34,245 bases of DNA, from the NCBI GenBank assembly GCA_013813765.1, contig JACCRC010000212.1, positions 1-34,245 on the forward strand. The letters are read 5' to 3'. The notes below the pieces were generated by a model. It ran no database searches, was not told where the DNA came from, and saw nothing but the letters and a program-made list of their open reading frames with translations. Made by a program: the position numbers and the translations under genes. How positions within the stretch are numbered: position 1 is the first letter of the stretch; each line of letters starts with the position of its first letter. Positions 1-7,624 of this stretch are shown here, in pieces. Source of the stretch: Deltaproteobacteria bacterium (GTDB lineage Bacteria > Myxococcota_A > Polyangia > Haliangiales > Haliangiaceae).

Positions 1-551
1 GTCGTGGGGGGCGGGGGCGTGGTGGTCGTGCTGGTGAGGATCACGAGCTGCGGCTTCTCAGCCGACTCGCGCGAATGATAGATAGACCCGTCCGCGGCGC
101 TGCCGCTGAGCGCGAAGTCGTAGGTCCCGTTGGCGTTGACCGTTGCGGCGACGTTGTACTCGACCCAGGTGCCGCTGTAGACGGCACCGAGATCGGCGAT
201 CGCCGCGCCGCTGAGCGCGGGCTTGGTGCCCCAGGTGACCGTTGATTCGCTCCACGCGCCGGTCGTGCGGAAGATGCTCGGGCCGTCCGGGCTGGGATTG
301 TTTACGTAGAGGCGCAGGCGCGCACTGGTGACGGTGCCTACGAGGTTCGCGACTTGAAACCGCAACAGCGTCTGAGCCGCGGGCGAGCCGTCTGCCGTGA
401 GACGCAGGCCGGTGCCGTACGGCGTGGTCGGGTAGTCGCTGAGGACCTGAGCGTCCGCCGCCGGGGTGAATGTATAGGTGCCCGCATCAGCCTGGGCGGT
501 GGCGACGAGTACGAAAAGCGCCGCCGCCGCAATCGTCTTGGTCTGTGGCAT
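1..551 (-). CDS. Secreted CBM96/DNRLRE-like carbohydrate-binding protein, N-terminal part (cut by window edge)
   Basis: This reading frame runs from an ATG at 549-551 to the window edge without a stop, so the C-terminal part is missing. Residues 1-23 form a signal peptide (MPQTK, a short hydrophobic run, then A-D-A-G). The following ~155 residues read as the DNRLRE/CBM96 beta-sandwich fold: TYTFTPAADAQV near the start, LLRFQV, ARLRLYV, then W-E-S-TVTW and a final YHSRES-x-x-KPQLVI strand. That fold occurs in secreted polysaccharide-active and adhesive proteins. It is followed by a Thr/Pro-rich linker (STTTTPPPP) at the edge, which suggests further domains beyond it. No strong Shine-Dalgarno sequence precedes the ATG. 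Secretion and sugar binding are inferred from the family; the catalytic partner domain, if any, is outside the window. Confidence 0.8.
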   Translation of the reverse strand, partial: MPQTKTIAAAALFVLVATAQADAGTYTFTPAADAQVLSDYPTTPYGTGLRLTADGSPAAQTLLRFQVANLVGTVTSARLRLYVNNPSPDGPSIFRTTGAWSESTVTWGTKPALSGAAIADLGAVYSGTWVEYNVAATVNANGTYDFALSGSAADGSIYHSRESAEKPQLVILTSTTTTPPPPT

Positions 552-857
552 CACCGCTCATGTAGCCAGCGCGCGCGCCCCTGTCGTTGTATGAAGTATC
601 CCACTCCGGCAACAGGTTATCTCGTACCAATAGTTCTGAGAGCGGTTTCTCGTCGGCAGCTGGGTTCAAAAAAGCCAATGTCAGCGTGCTCGATTACATC
701 TCTACGTGGGCAAGTAGCTAATAAAAAGATTCATCGTGCCAGCCGATCTCGCTCCCAAAAAACCGCGCGTGATCGCGAACGAGCTTCGCGTGCTCGGCAG
801 AACGACGCGCGTTTGCCGCTTCGATCCGTTCGACATGCGCATCGGAAAGGAACCGCC
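552..857. other. Divergent intergenic region, lower GC than its surroundings
   Basis: About 300 bases separate two divergent genes. The part at roughly 590-735 is visibly richer in A and T than the flanking coding DNA, as expected if promoters for both genes lie here. No clear -35/-10 pair, operator repeat or terminator could be assigned by eye. A short open frame begins with GTG at 736 (listed separately). Confidence 0.4.
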
Positions 858-861
858 ATGA
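736..861 (+). CDS. Possible 41-residue leader ORF overlapping the DUF3817 start
   Basis: A frame opening with GTG at 736 reads VPADLAPKKPRVIANELRVL and continues to FDPFDMRIGKEPP before its TGA at 859-861. It overlaps the ATG of the next gene in an ATGA arrangement, which is typical of translational coupling. Against it: there is no Shine-Dalgarno sequence before the GTG, and I recognise no family. It could equally be the remnant 3' end of a lost gene. Expression is not supported by anything beyond the overlap. Confidence 0.25.
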   Translation: MPADLAPKKPRVIANELRVLGRTTRVCRFDPFDMRIGKEPP

Positions 862-1157
862 CCGCACGCACCCAGTTCCGGATCGTCAGCGTGCTCGAGG
901 GCATCTCGTACCTCGTGCTCATGATCGCGATGCCGCTCAAGTACGCCGCTGGCGAGCCGGCTGCGGTGGCGATTGCAGGCCGGATTCACGGCGGGCTGTT
1001 CGTCGTGTTTGGACTCGCGCTCGCGAGGGTCGCGTCTCGCGACCAGTGGCCGGGCCGAGCAACCCTGACCGCGCTCGTCGCGGCGTGCATACCGCTTGGT
1101 GCGTTCTGGCTCGAGCGCAAACTGCGCGTCAACTGGCCGCTAGCTGCAGGATCGTGA
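858..1157 (+). CDS. DUF3817 family small integral membrane protein
   Basis: A 99-residue protein starting MTARTQFRIVSVLEGISYL, the characteristic opening of the DUF3817 family: a short charged N-terminus followed by a helix with the E-G-x-SYL motif. Three hydrophobic segments are visible: about residues 10-28, 38-58 (with the R-x-HG motif at the head of the helix, as usual in this family) and 68-84. The length matches the family, normally about 95-110 residues. The ATG is preceded by AAAGGAA at a suitable distance, which fixes this start over the longer frame upstream. The biochemical role of DUF3817 is unknown; an inner-membrane location is inferred from the helices. It converges on the lipoprotein gene at 1169 with an 11-base gap. 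Confidence 0.85.
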   Translation: MTARTQFRIVSVLEGISYLVLMIAMPLKYAAGEPAAVAIAGRIHGGLFVVFGLALARVASRDQWPGRATLTALVAACIPLGAFWLERKLRVNWPLAAGS

Positions 1158-1168
1158 ACTGCCCGTGA

Positions 1169-1600
1169 TCAGAAGCGTTGCGGCTCCGTTCCTGCCGAGC
1201 GTGGTCCCCACACCGTGAACAGGACATCTGTCTGCGCAACCGTGCGGATCGTATTCCCAGTGATCACGTAGTGGCTGCTGTCTCCTGCAGCGGCGAGCGA
1301 CACCACCTCGCCGCCATAGCCACACGCCTTCGGACGCACGAGCGATCGCACCTCGGGAGATAGCACGTCGGTGCCTTGCTTCAGACCCAGCGCAACAACC
1401 CCGATCATCTGGTACTGGCCACCCGCACCGAAGCGAGCACCGGGGGCCATGTCTTCGGGGCGGACCGTGACGATGTCGAGCTCGCAGTTCGCTGGCCGCG
1501 GCGGCAGGATCACCATCTGCGAGCCACCGACCGCGGGCTTCGAGGGCCCACCACAACCGAGTCCGACGAGCGCAATCACGAGACCGCAGAGGGAACGCAT
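1169..1600 (-). CDS. Small hypothetical lipoprotein
   Basis: A 143-residue protein beginning MRSLCGLVIALVGLGCGG. The hydrophobic segment ends in a lipobox (V-G-L-G-C), so the mature protein is predicted to be lipid-anchored at Cys16. The mature part contains alternating segments that read as beta strands (CELDIVTVRPEDM, QMIGVVALGL, VVSLAAAGDSSHYVITG) and ends in SAGTEPQRF. The frame continues open upstream of this ATG, but that extension is Arg-rich and would bury the signal sequence, so the ATG at 1600 is chosen. I do not recognise the family. It is monocistronic and convergent with the DUF3817 gene. Confidence 0.75.
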   Translation of the reverse strand: MRSLCGLVIALVGLGCGGPSKPAVGGSQMVILPPRPANCELDIVTVRPEDMAPGARFGAGGQYQMIGVVALGLKQGTDVLSPEVRSLVRPKACGYGGEVVSLAAAGDSSHYVITGNTIRTVAQTDVLFTVWGPRSAGTEPQRF

Positions 1601-1778
1601 GACGGGGACGTAGTGCGAACGCGTGCCGGTGTCAACGGTGACCGACCCCCGCGACCTCGCCTGATCCCCGCGCAAGCTATTCGCCGAGCAGCTTCTCCAT
1701 CGCGACGCCGATCGTGGGCACACCACCGGCGAATACGTTCAAGCATGCGAACGGCGGCCTGGCACTAGGCCCGATCCG

Positions 1779-2522
1779 TCACGTGACGATGCCCGCCACC
1801 CAACGATGGTAGCGGCCGCCGTTCGCGACAGCGGCATCGACGAGCGTCATCACGACCTCGTGAATGTGATCGAGCTCGATCGGATCGGCGCGATGAACAC
1901 GCACGCGGTGAGGTAGCTCGGTGTCGCCGGTGTCGTCGGTGCCGTCGAGGGTGAAGCCCGCGGTGGTGGCGGTGGCGGCGAAGGCATCACGAGCATGCTC
2001 GGTGGGGAACGCGAGCTGGTGATCGACGCGCCGGGGGCTCGCGAGACGGTCGCCTTGTTCGCGGAGGATCTCGACCATGCGTCGGTCATCCATCCACTGG
2101 AGGCGCTCGGCATCGGGAACAAGGAGCTCGTGGTAGTAGCGCCAAGAGGCGTCGCGTTCGCTGCGCGCGTCTACGCGGCGATTGCCGACGCGCTCGGTTG
2201 CGAGCGCGCGCAGCTCGTCGAGGTGACCTGCGGGGCCGTAGAGCACCGTTTCCCAGACGCCGCGGGTGCGGACGCGGCCGACGTACGTGACCGCAACGGC
2301 GGCAGCACGGGCGATGATCGCCTGCTCGACGAGATCGAGCGCGGCGGCCTCTTCCTCATTGCCGATCCCGTACTCGCCCTGCTCGCGCATGGCGATCGCG
2401 ATGGTGTAGCGCGTGTCGGCGGCTGGCGGCGGCGAGGATTCGAACCGCAGGTTCACGTAGATCGAGGCCGGGGCTTCGTCGACGAGGCAGGGATAGAACT
2501 CGTATGCGTCGTCTCCAGACAT
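1779..2522 (-). CDS. DUF695 and RraB domain protein
   Basis: A 247-residue protein with two recognisable parts. Residues 1 to ~138 match the DUF695 pattern (YEFYPCLVDEAPASIYVNL near the start, YVGRVRTRGVWETVLYGP in the middle, DASWRYYHELLVPDAER at the end). Residues ~145-245 match RraB, the regulator of ribonuclease activity B (MVEILREQGDRLASPRRVDH, then FPTEHARDAFAATATTAGF). In enterobacteria RraB binds RNase E and alters the spectrum of transcripts it cuts. DUF695-RraB fusions are known in bacteria, but their partner has not been established to my knowledge, so an effect on RNA decay is only inference. The ATG at 2522 lacks an obvious Shine-Dalgarno sequence. It is divergent from the zinc-ribbon gene, sharing a 75-base upstream region. 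Confidence 0.8.
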   Translation of the reverse strand: MSGDDAYEFYPCLVDEAPASIYVNLRFESSPPPAADTRYTIAIAMREQGEYGIGNEEEAAALDLVEQAIIARAAAVAVTYVGRVRTRGVWETVLYGPAGHLDELRALATERVGNRRVDARSERDASWRYYHELLVPDAERLQWMDDRRMVEILREQGDRLASPRRVDHQLAFPTEHARDAFAATATTAGFTLDGTDDTGDTELPHRVRVHRADPIELDHIHEVVMTLVDAAVANGGRYHRWVAGIVT

Positions 2523-2597
2523 GCGCGGTCATAGCGTAGCGCGGCCGCAACACGTCGTCCCTGTTCGTCGCCGCTGCCGTAGTATTTCAAGGTGGCG

Positions 2598-3434
2598 ATG
2601 TTCGAGTCCTTCGACGCGTTTCGCGCGCATTGCGGCGCGCCGATGATGCCGGTCGACCAGTGTCCCATCTGCAGCAAGATTCCAGCGACAACAAGCCGCG
2701 AGGTCGAGGATCATTCCGTCAGGGACGACCGGCCGCCCGAGAGCCTTCGGCTCGAGACGTTCGTCGAAGGCGGAGCCGGGGGCGAGCTCCTGCGATGCCC
2801 GACCTGTCACCGGCTCTACGTCAGCGAGGTGATCTTCGGCGCCGGCTACTTCGACTACTACGCGTCATGGGAGCGATACGACGACGTCGAAGCGCTCTTC
2901 AATGTGGCGTGGTGTGTCGCGCAGCGGTTGCCGGATCGCCGCGTCGAGTATGTCCTGCCTGACTTCTTTCCAAATCATGCGATCGTCAGCTTCAAGGACT
3001 CCGACGGTTGGAGCGCGCTCGACCGCAATAATCGGCTCACCGCGGTGAACGACAAGGCCGCGCTCGCGAAGCTGATCGACAGCGCTCCGCCGCGTGTGAC
3101 CGGCGACCTCGATCTCGCGAAGCGCTATGCGGCGTTCGTCGACTGGGTCGAGAACCCCGACGATCGACGACAAGACACTTTTCAATCGATCGTCTGGAGG
3201 CAGCCGTTGTCGGATTTCGAGCAACAGCGAGTCGACGAGGCGCGAGCCGCGAGCCGAGTCGAGGCGGCGGTGGGCGAGCGCGTGGGCGAGCACGTGCGCG
3301 TTCGGTTCTGGGTCACCTCGGAGCACCGCCTGATCTGCCGCGTCATCACCGTGCAGCCCGATGGCCGATATCTTCGCGAAGACACCGTGACCGCGGACTA
3401 CCTCCCGATCGCCGAGAATTTACCCACGCGGTGA
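2598..3434 (+). CDS. Unrecognised protein with a CXXC...CXXC zinc ribbon
   Basis: A 278-residue cytoplasmic-looking protein. Two Cys pairs, C22-P-I-C25 and C67-P-T-C70, are spaced as in a zinc ribbon, with the intervening 40 residues forming the insertion. The rest is mixed alpha/beta (SWERYDDVEALFNVAWCVAQ, FVDWVENPDD, and a C-terminal antiparallel region RVRFWVTSEHRLICRVITVQ). No catalytic motif stands out and I do not recognise a family. AAGG lies 5 bases before the ATG at 2598; the in-frame GTG at 2592 overlaps that sequence and is less likely. Zinc binding is inferred from Cys spacing. Confidence 0.75.
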   Translation: MFESFDAFRAHCGAPMMPVDQCPICSKIPATTSREVEDHSVRDDRPPESLRLETFVEGGAGGELLRCPTCHRLYVSEVIFGAGYFDYYASWERYDDVEALFNVAWCVAQRLPDRRVEYVLPDFFPNHAIVSFKDSDGWSALDRNNRLTAVNDKAALAKLIDSAPPRVTGDLDLAKRYAAFVDWVENPDDRRQDTFQSIVWRQPLSDFEQQRVDEARAASRVEAAVGERVGEHVRVRFWVTSEHRLICRVITVQPDGRYLREDTVTADYLPIAENLPTR

Positions 3435-3447
3435 GGACTGCCGCTTC

Positions 3448-3621
3448 CTACTCGAAGGCACGCCAGAACTTCGCGTGAACCCGGTCGCGTTCCTCGGCCG
3501 TTGCCTCGACGAGAATCGAGATATCCCGCGTCCCGACGTGTGAAAACAGCTGCACGCCAGCGGAACCGTCGCGGGCGCTTACCCAGCACGGTGTCGTACT
3601 CGGAGGCGTGCGATGGCTCGT
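3448..3621 (-). pseudogene. Possible frameshifted remnant of a small gene
   Basis: On the minus strand a 58-codon open frame ends DISILVEATAEERDRVHAKF followed by WRAFE and TAG at 3448-3450. Its composition looks like real protein, but it has no usable ATG, GTG or TTG with a ribosome binding site before the in-frame TGA at 3622-3624. An overlapping minus-strand frame just upstream contains NTFFPGDVNEPSHASEYDTV, which also reads like protein. One frameshift near 3600 would join them. This is consistent with a decayed small gene; no family was recognised, and chance cannot be excluded. Confidence 0.3.
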
Positions 3622-3691
3622 TCACGTCGCCTGGAAAGAAGGTGTTCGATCGATCGCCGCAACCGTCTCGTCGTCCCGATACACTCGGAGG

Positions 3692-4420
3692 ATGCCGGAA
3701 CGAAGCCGCATCTTCGCGCGCATGCGGCCGTCCCTCGCGCAGGCGCTCGCCGAGCATCCGGTGCTCGCGAATCAGGTGTATCTGTTTCCGCCGGGCCCGG
3801 AGACTCCGTTCGCGCCTCCGCCGCGCGGTCTGCTGGTCGTGAGGGTGCCCGACGCGATGTGGTCGGCGCCCGCCGATGCGCGGCTCATCGGGGAGGGCGC
3901 CGTGATCGTGCGCGGCGACGGATGGCCGACAGCTGCCGAGTACGCCGAAGCGACGCGCGACGACCTCTGGCCGGTCTCAGATGCTGCGCCGACGCAACTC
4001 GAGATCCTTCTCGGAGACGCGGCGGTCTGTCACAGATACCCGTGGATCCGCGATGTCGCGCCTCCGTCGCAGATCTTGCGCTGGTTGCGTGCGGCGTCGC
4101 GCGAGCATCGCGTTCCCGTTGCCTGGTATCACTTGATGGAGCGCGGCGACGACCTCTACTACGACCTTGCGGTGGTGTTCGACGGAGCGCGTGAGGAGGC
4201 GCTCTTGCATTCGACGTTGCTCGCATCAGGTGCCGACGCCGGACGCGTTCACGTCGCGGAGGGCGTCATCGACCTCGAACCTTCATTCGAGTGGGTGCTT
4301 ACCGAAGTTTGGAGAGCCCTCGGGGCGGAGACCGGCCCCGCATATTTTTATCCGGACGACGCGGCGCGCTTCGACTGGGACCGCCTCCGAGTCGAGAACG
4401 ACGCGGAATCGTCCAAGTGA
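3692..4420 (+). CDS. Hypothetical protein, unrecognised
   Basis: A 242-residue soluble protein starting MPERSRIFARMRPSLAQALA. The codon pattern is strongly GC-rich in third positions through the whole frame, so it is very likely coding. Features seen: a Pro-rich segment (FPPGPETPFAPPPRG, near residues 35-50), a W-P-T-AAEYAEATRDDLWPVS stretch, and an acidic second half (RGDDLYYDLAVVFDG). The C-terminal third resembles a small alpha/beta domain. A GTG at 3608 with GGAGG before it gives a longer alternative, but its first 28 residues look non-coding. No motif allows a functional call. Confidence 0.65.
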   Translation: MPERSRIFARMRPSLAQALAEHPVLANQVYLFPPGPETPFAPPPRGLLVVRVPDAMWSAPADARLIGEGAVIVRGDGWPTAAEYAEATRDDLWPVSDAAPTQLEILLGDAAVCHRYPWIRDVAPPSQILRWLRAASREHRVPVAWYHLMERGDDLYYDLAVVFDGAREEALLHSTLLASGADAGRVHVAEGVIDLEPSFEWVLTEVWRALGAETGPAYFYPDDAARFDWDRLRVENDAESSK

Positions 4421-4510
4421 CGACGTTGTTCGGAGGTGCTCATGTCGCAGATCCGATCACGAGGTCGGGCAGGTTCGGGCGCAAGTACTTCATCAGGCGA
4501 ACCGCTCTAT

Positions 4511-5323
4511 TCAGTTTGATCGTAACGCGTTTTCGAGCTCGACGAGAGATGGCCGCGCTTGGGGGTGAGGTAGGAGGCACCGAGTAAGGATGTCGCCGAG
4601 CGGGGTCTTCGGCAGCGGGACGTGATTTCCCTGCGACTGCGCCATGAAGACCTGGAAGTCGTTGTCGCCCGGATAAGCAAATCGCCCGAGGAGCCAGGTC
4701 GCCAGGATCACTCCGATGCTGAAGACGTCCGCTGCTGGAGCGGGATCGACGAGCAGTGGCGTCATCATGATCTCGGGCGCTCGGTATCCTCCCCGCCACG
4801 GCAGAGCCATGGCGGGCTTTGTCATGTTGGGTCGAGGCATGAGCCAAAGACGCTCCCCGCGCCCGAGGAGAACGACGTCGCCAGTGGCCGTCACGATCGT
4901 GCTCTCGGGCCGAAGCGTTCCCAAGACCGTGCCAGCGCGATGCACTCGAGCGACGTGACTGGCGAGTCGGGCACCAAACGCGGCGATCGTTTCTTCATTG
5001 CCGGCCTGGCTGTCGACGTCGAGCGGCTCACCCGGCGGAAGCACTTCGGCCATCATCGTGCTGTTTGGTGCCCAGCGATCGTCTGCGGCGGTGGGCCCGA
5101 GATAGACCACAGGGGCTAACCCAGGACGGTCCCGCGTCAGGATCGGCCGCAATTCATCCGCAGATCGAGACACATCGCCGGCGAACGTCAGGCGCACGAA
5201 ACCGCCCTGCTGCACGTCGCGGCCGATCGAGATTCCCATCAAGAAGTCCGCTCCGATCCACTCGGTGAGCTCGAACCGTCCGTGCGCGAGTCGACGTCCA
5301 ATGCGGTTGTTCTCCTGCACCAC
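4511..5323 (-). CDS. Protein-kinase-fold pseudokinase
   Basis: A 270-residue protein with the outline of a Hanks-type kinase but without its chemistry. Seen: a glycine-loop relic (IGADFLMGISIGRD, 23-36); T46 in the place of the VAIK lysine; GTVLGTLRPESTIVT (131-145) where the catalytic loop G-x-x-HRDLKPxN would be, so His, Arg, Asp and Asn are all replaced; GRG (154-156) instead of DFG. The structural C-lobe is kept: GYRAPEIM (179-186, APE), the subdomain IX Asp in AADVFSIGVIL (197-207) and HPQARPSL (253-260, subdomain XI). No membrane segment is visible. Loss of Lys, HRD and DFG argues against phosphotransfer and for a binding or scaffold role. GGAGG precedes a GTG pair (5323 and 5320); the second is better spaced. 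It lies 9 bases after the LRR gene, in an operon. Confidence 0.85.
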   Translation of the reverse strand: MVQENNRIGRRLAHGRFELTEWIGADFLMGISIGRDVQQGGFVRLTFAGDVSRSADELRPILTRDRPGLAPVVYLGPTAADDRWAPNSTMMAEVLPPGEPLDVDSQAGNEETIAAFGARLASHVARVHRAGTVLGTLRPESTIVTATGDVVLLGRGERLWLMPRPNMTKPAMALPWRGGYRAPEIMMTPLLVDPAPAADVFSIGVILATWLLGRFAYPGDNDFQVFMAQSQGNHVPLPKTPLGDILTRCLLPHPQARPSLVELENALRSN

Positions 5324-5332
5324 GGCCTCCGA

Positions 5333-6352
5333 TCACTCCCAGCTAACGTTCGGCCACGCTTCGCGCAGCGCGGAGAAGTTCTGCAGTGGCGCGAACCGCA
5401 TCTTCACGCGTTGAAGTCGCGGGCAGCGATCGAGGATCGCGGGATCGAGCTCTGCAAGCCGGCTGTCGCTGACGTCGAGCTCGGTGAGCAAGGGCAGGCC
5501 GGCGACGTCGTCGCGAGTGAGCCGCGTGATGCCCGACCGCGCAAACGACAGCTTCGTGAGCCGCGGGAGCTTCATCATGCGGAGTGCGTTGATGTCGCTG
5601 CCGGAGTCGATGAACGTCAGTGCCTGGATGTTGGTGAAGCGACCGCACCCCGCAGGCAGCGCGCCGAGCTTGCAGTTCTCGAGCGTGACCTCGTCCTTCT
5701 TGTCCGGATCGGGGTAGGCCGCGAGTACCGCCTCGATGTCATCGACGCGCGTATCGACAAGCCACACGACGCGAAACTTGTACGCCTCTGCGATCAGCGC
5801 CTCGCGGATCTCGGCGCGCAAGCGAGCGGCGGCCGCCATCTCGCCTGCGGCGTCGGCATCGTCGACGATCCGTGCGGGATGCTTCGTGAACGTGCGGTCG
5901 ACATAGGCGAGGCGCGCGAGCCCGTCCCGCAGTGCGTGCCAGACAGCCACCCTGGCGGTGAACGTTGCGGGTGGCCCGCCGAGCGCGACGTAGAGAATGC
6001 CGGTCTGCGGATGCGCATCGCCGGGGGAATACGCCCACTGCGTGGTCGAGAGCTCGAGTCGAATCTCGGTCCCCGGTACGTGGCCGGTGACCCAGGCACC
6101 GCGCTGGTAAGCGTCGCGCGGATTGCCGCTGAGCTCGCCTACCTCTGTAATGACGTCGGCACCGACCGCCTCCGCCACGACCGCTGCGCAGCTCTCGATC
6201 GACACCGGGGGCTCCGGCGTGTCGACCGTCGACTCGAAGACCAGGGGCCAGCTCGCCACGGCGTTCGAGGCTATCATCGCGGACGCAACGGTGACGATCG
6301 CGATCTGGGCGGGCACCGGATTCGAGGACCAGATCTGATCCGTGAAGACCAC
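5333..6352 (-). CDS. Leucine-rich-repeat protein with N-terminal hydrophobic segment
   Basis: A protein of about 339 residues from GTG at 6352. A hydrophobic stretch near the N-terminus (IAIVTVASAMIASNAVASW) suggests a membrane anchor or uncleaved signal. The middle is a globular region of unknown type (WHALRDGLARLAYVDRTFTK and a long helix with ALIAEAYKFRVVWLVDTRVDD). The C-terminal ~120 residues hold about five leucine-rich repeats: TLENCKLGALPAG, IQALTFIDSGSDI, LTKLSFARSGITRL, LTELDVSDSRLAELDP and LQRVKMRF. LRRs normally mediate protein-protein contacts. A longer GTG start at 6421 exists but would overlap the start of the divergent helicase, so 6352 is preferred. It is the first gene of a two-gene operon with the pseudokinase. 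Confidence 0.75.
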   Translation of the reverse strand: MVFTDQIWSSNPVPAQIAIVTVASAMIASNAVASWPLVFESTVDTPEPPVSIESCAAVVAEAVGADVITEVGELSGNPRDAYQRGAWVTGHVPGTEIRLELSTTQWAYSPGDAHPQTGILYVALGGPPATFTARVAVWHALRDGLARLAYVDRTFTKHPARIVDDADAAGEMAAAARLRAEIREALIAEAYKFRVVWLVDTRVDDIEAVLAAYPDPDKKDEVTLENCKLGALPAGCGRFTNIQALTFIDSGSDINALRMMKLPRLTKLSFARSGITRLTRDDVAGLPLLTELDVSDSRLAELDPAILDRCPRLQRVKMRFAPLQNFSALREAWPNVSWE

Positions 6353-6378
6353 GCGCAGAAGCCGGTCCGCGGCGTAGA

Positions 6379-7605
6379 GTGCGCCGCGTGACGCTGAGCT
6401 CTCTCGGGTTGTCCGCTCCACTACTGCGCGCCGCGGCTGACCAAGGCTACGAGGATCCGACGCCGGTCCAGACTGCCGTCATCCCCGAAGTCCTCGCCGG
6501 ACGGGACGTGTGGGCCAAGGCGAGCACGGGGACCGGCAAGACCGCCGCGTTCGTGCTGCCGATCCTGCAGATGCTGGGGCCCCTGACGATTCCGCGCCGG
6601 GTCAAAGCGCTGGTGCTCGTGCCGACGCGCGACCTGGCGAAACAGACGCTCGACGTGATCTCGGCGCTGCGCGCGTACCTGCCGAAACGACCCAAGGCGG
6701 TCGTGGTGCTCGGTGGCGTGTCGATCAATCCGCAGATGATGGAGCTCCGGGGTGGTGCGGACATCATCGTGGCCACGCCCGGCCGCCTACTCGACCTCGT
6801 CGAGAAGAACGCGCTCTCGCTGGGCACGGTCCAGCAGCTCGTACTGGACGAGGCCGACCGGCTCATGGACAACAACTTCCGCGACGAGCTCATGCGGATC
6901 GTGGAGCTCCTCCCGGCCTCGCGGCAGACGATGCTGTTCTCCGCGACGTTTTCGCCTGCGGTCGCGAAGCTCGAGAAGCAGTTGATGCGCGAGCCCGTGC
7001 GTATCGCGATCGGGGAGCAAGTCACCGAGGTTCCGTTGATCGCGCAGCGCGCGATCGAGGTTGATGCTCCGCGTCGCACTCAGCTGCTTAGGCACCTGAT
7101 CGAAACGCACGAGTGGGAGCGCGTGCTCGTGTTCGTCGCGACGACGCACGCCACCGATCACGTCGCCGCGAAGCTTTGTGGCGCCGGAATCAATGCGATC
7201 GCACTCAGCGGCGAGATGAGCCAGGGCGCACGGACGAAAGCGCTCGACATGTTCCGCGCGTCGCGCGTGCACGTGCTCGTCGCGACGGACCTCGCGTCGC
7301 GAGGCCTCGATATCACGGGACTACCGGCGGTCATCAACTACGACGTGCCGCGATCAGCGACGGACTACGTCCATCGTATCGGTCGTACGGGCCGGGCAGG
7401 GGTGACCGGGGTCGCGGTGAGCTTCGTGACGGCGGAGACGTCCGCGCACTTCGCGGTGATCGAGAAGCGACACAAGCATCGCGTCCCGCGCGAGCGCATC
7501 GCTGGATTCGAGCCAACGCAGGCGCCGGTGGCTCCCTCTTCGGCGGGCGGCGTGAAGGGTGCACGGATGAGCAAGAAGGACAAGCTGCGCGCGAAGCGCC
7601 TGTAG
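6379..7605 (+). CDS. DEAD-box ATP-dependent RNA helicase
   Basis: A 408-residue two-domain SF2 RNA helicase with all DEAD-box motifs: Q motif GYEDPTPVQ (23-31), Walker A ASTGTGKT (48-55), PTRDLA (82-87), TPGR (133-136), DEAD (157-160), SAT (188-190), ATDLASRGLDI (302-312) and HRIGRTGRAG (332-341). The family unwinds short RNA duplexes and remodels RNPs in ribosome assembly or mRNA decay. The C-terminal extension is short and ends in a basic tail (MSKKDKLRAKRL), as in RhlE-like proteins. The start could be GTG 6379 or GTG 6388 (MTLSSLGLS); neither has a clear Shine-Dalgarno sequence. The specific RNA target cannot be read from sequence. Confidence 0.93.
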   Translation: MRRVTLSSLGLSAPLLRAAADQGYEDPTPVQTAVIPEVLAGRDVWAKASTGTGKTAAFVLPILQMLGPLTIPRRVKALVLVPTRDLAKQTLDVISALRAYLPKRPKAVVVLGGVSINPQMMELRGGADIIVATPGRLLDLVEKNALSLGTVQQLVLDEADRLMDNNFRDELMRIVELLPASRQTMLFSATFSPAVAKLEKQLMREPVRIAIGEQVTEVPLIAQRAIEVDAPRRTQLLRHLIETHEWERVLVFVATTHATDHVAAKLCGAGINAIALSGEMSQGARTKALDMFRASRVHVLVATDLASRGLDITGLPAVINYDVPRSATDYVHRIGRTGRAGVTGVAVSFVTAETSAHFAVIEKRHKHRVPRERIAGFEPTQAPVAPSSAGGVKGARMSKKDKLRAKRL

Positions 7606-7624
7606 TGGCTGTCGCTGGCTCTGT

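Noticed and set aside
1680-1745. Minus-strand peptide NVFAGGVPTIGVAMEKLLGE ending in TAG
   Set aside because: It looks protein-like but is about 30 codons long, has no start with a ribosome binding site and no match I recognise; too little to call a gene or remnant.
5282-6391. 369-codon plus-strand frame opposite the LRR gene
   Set aside because: The minus strand shows clear leucine-rich repeats and operon structure; the plus-strand translation has no recognisable fold.
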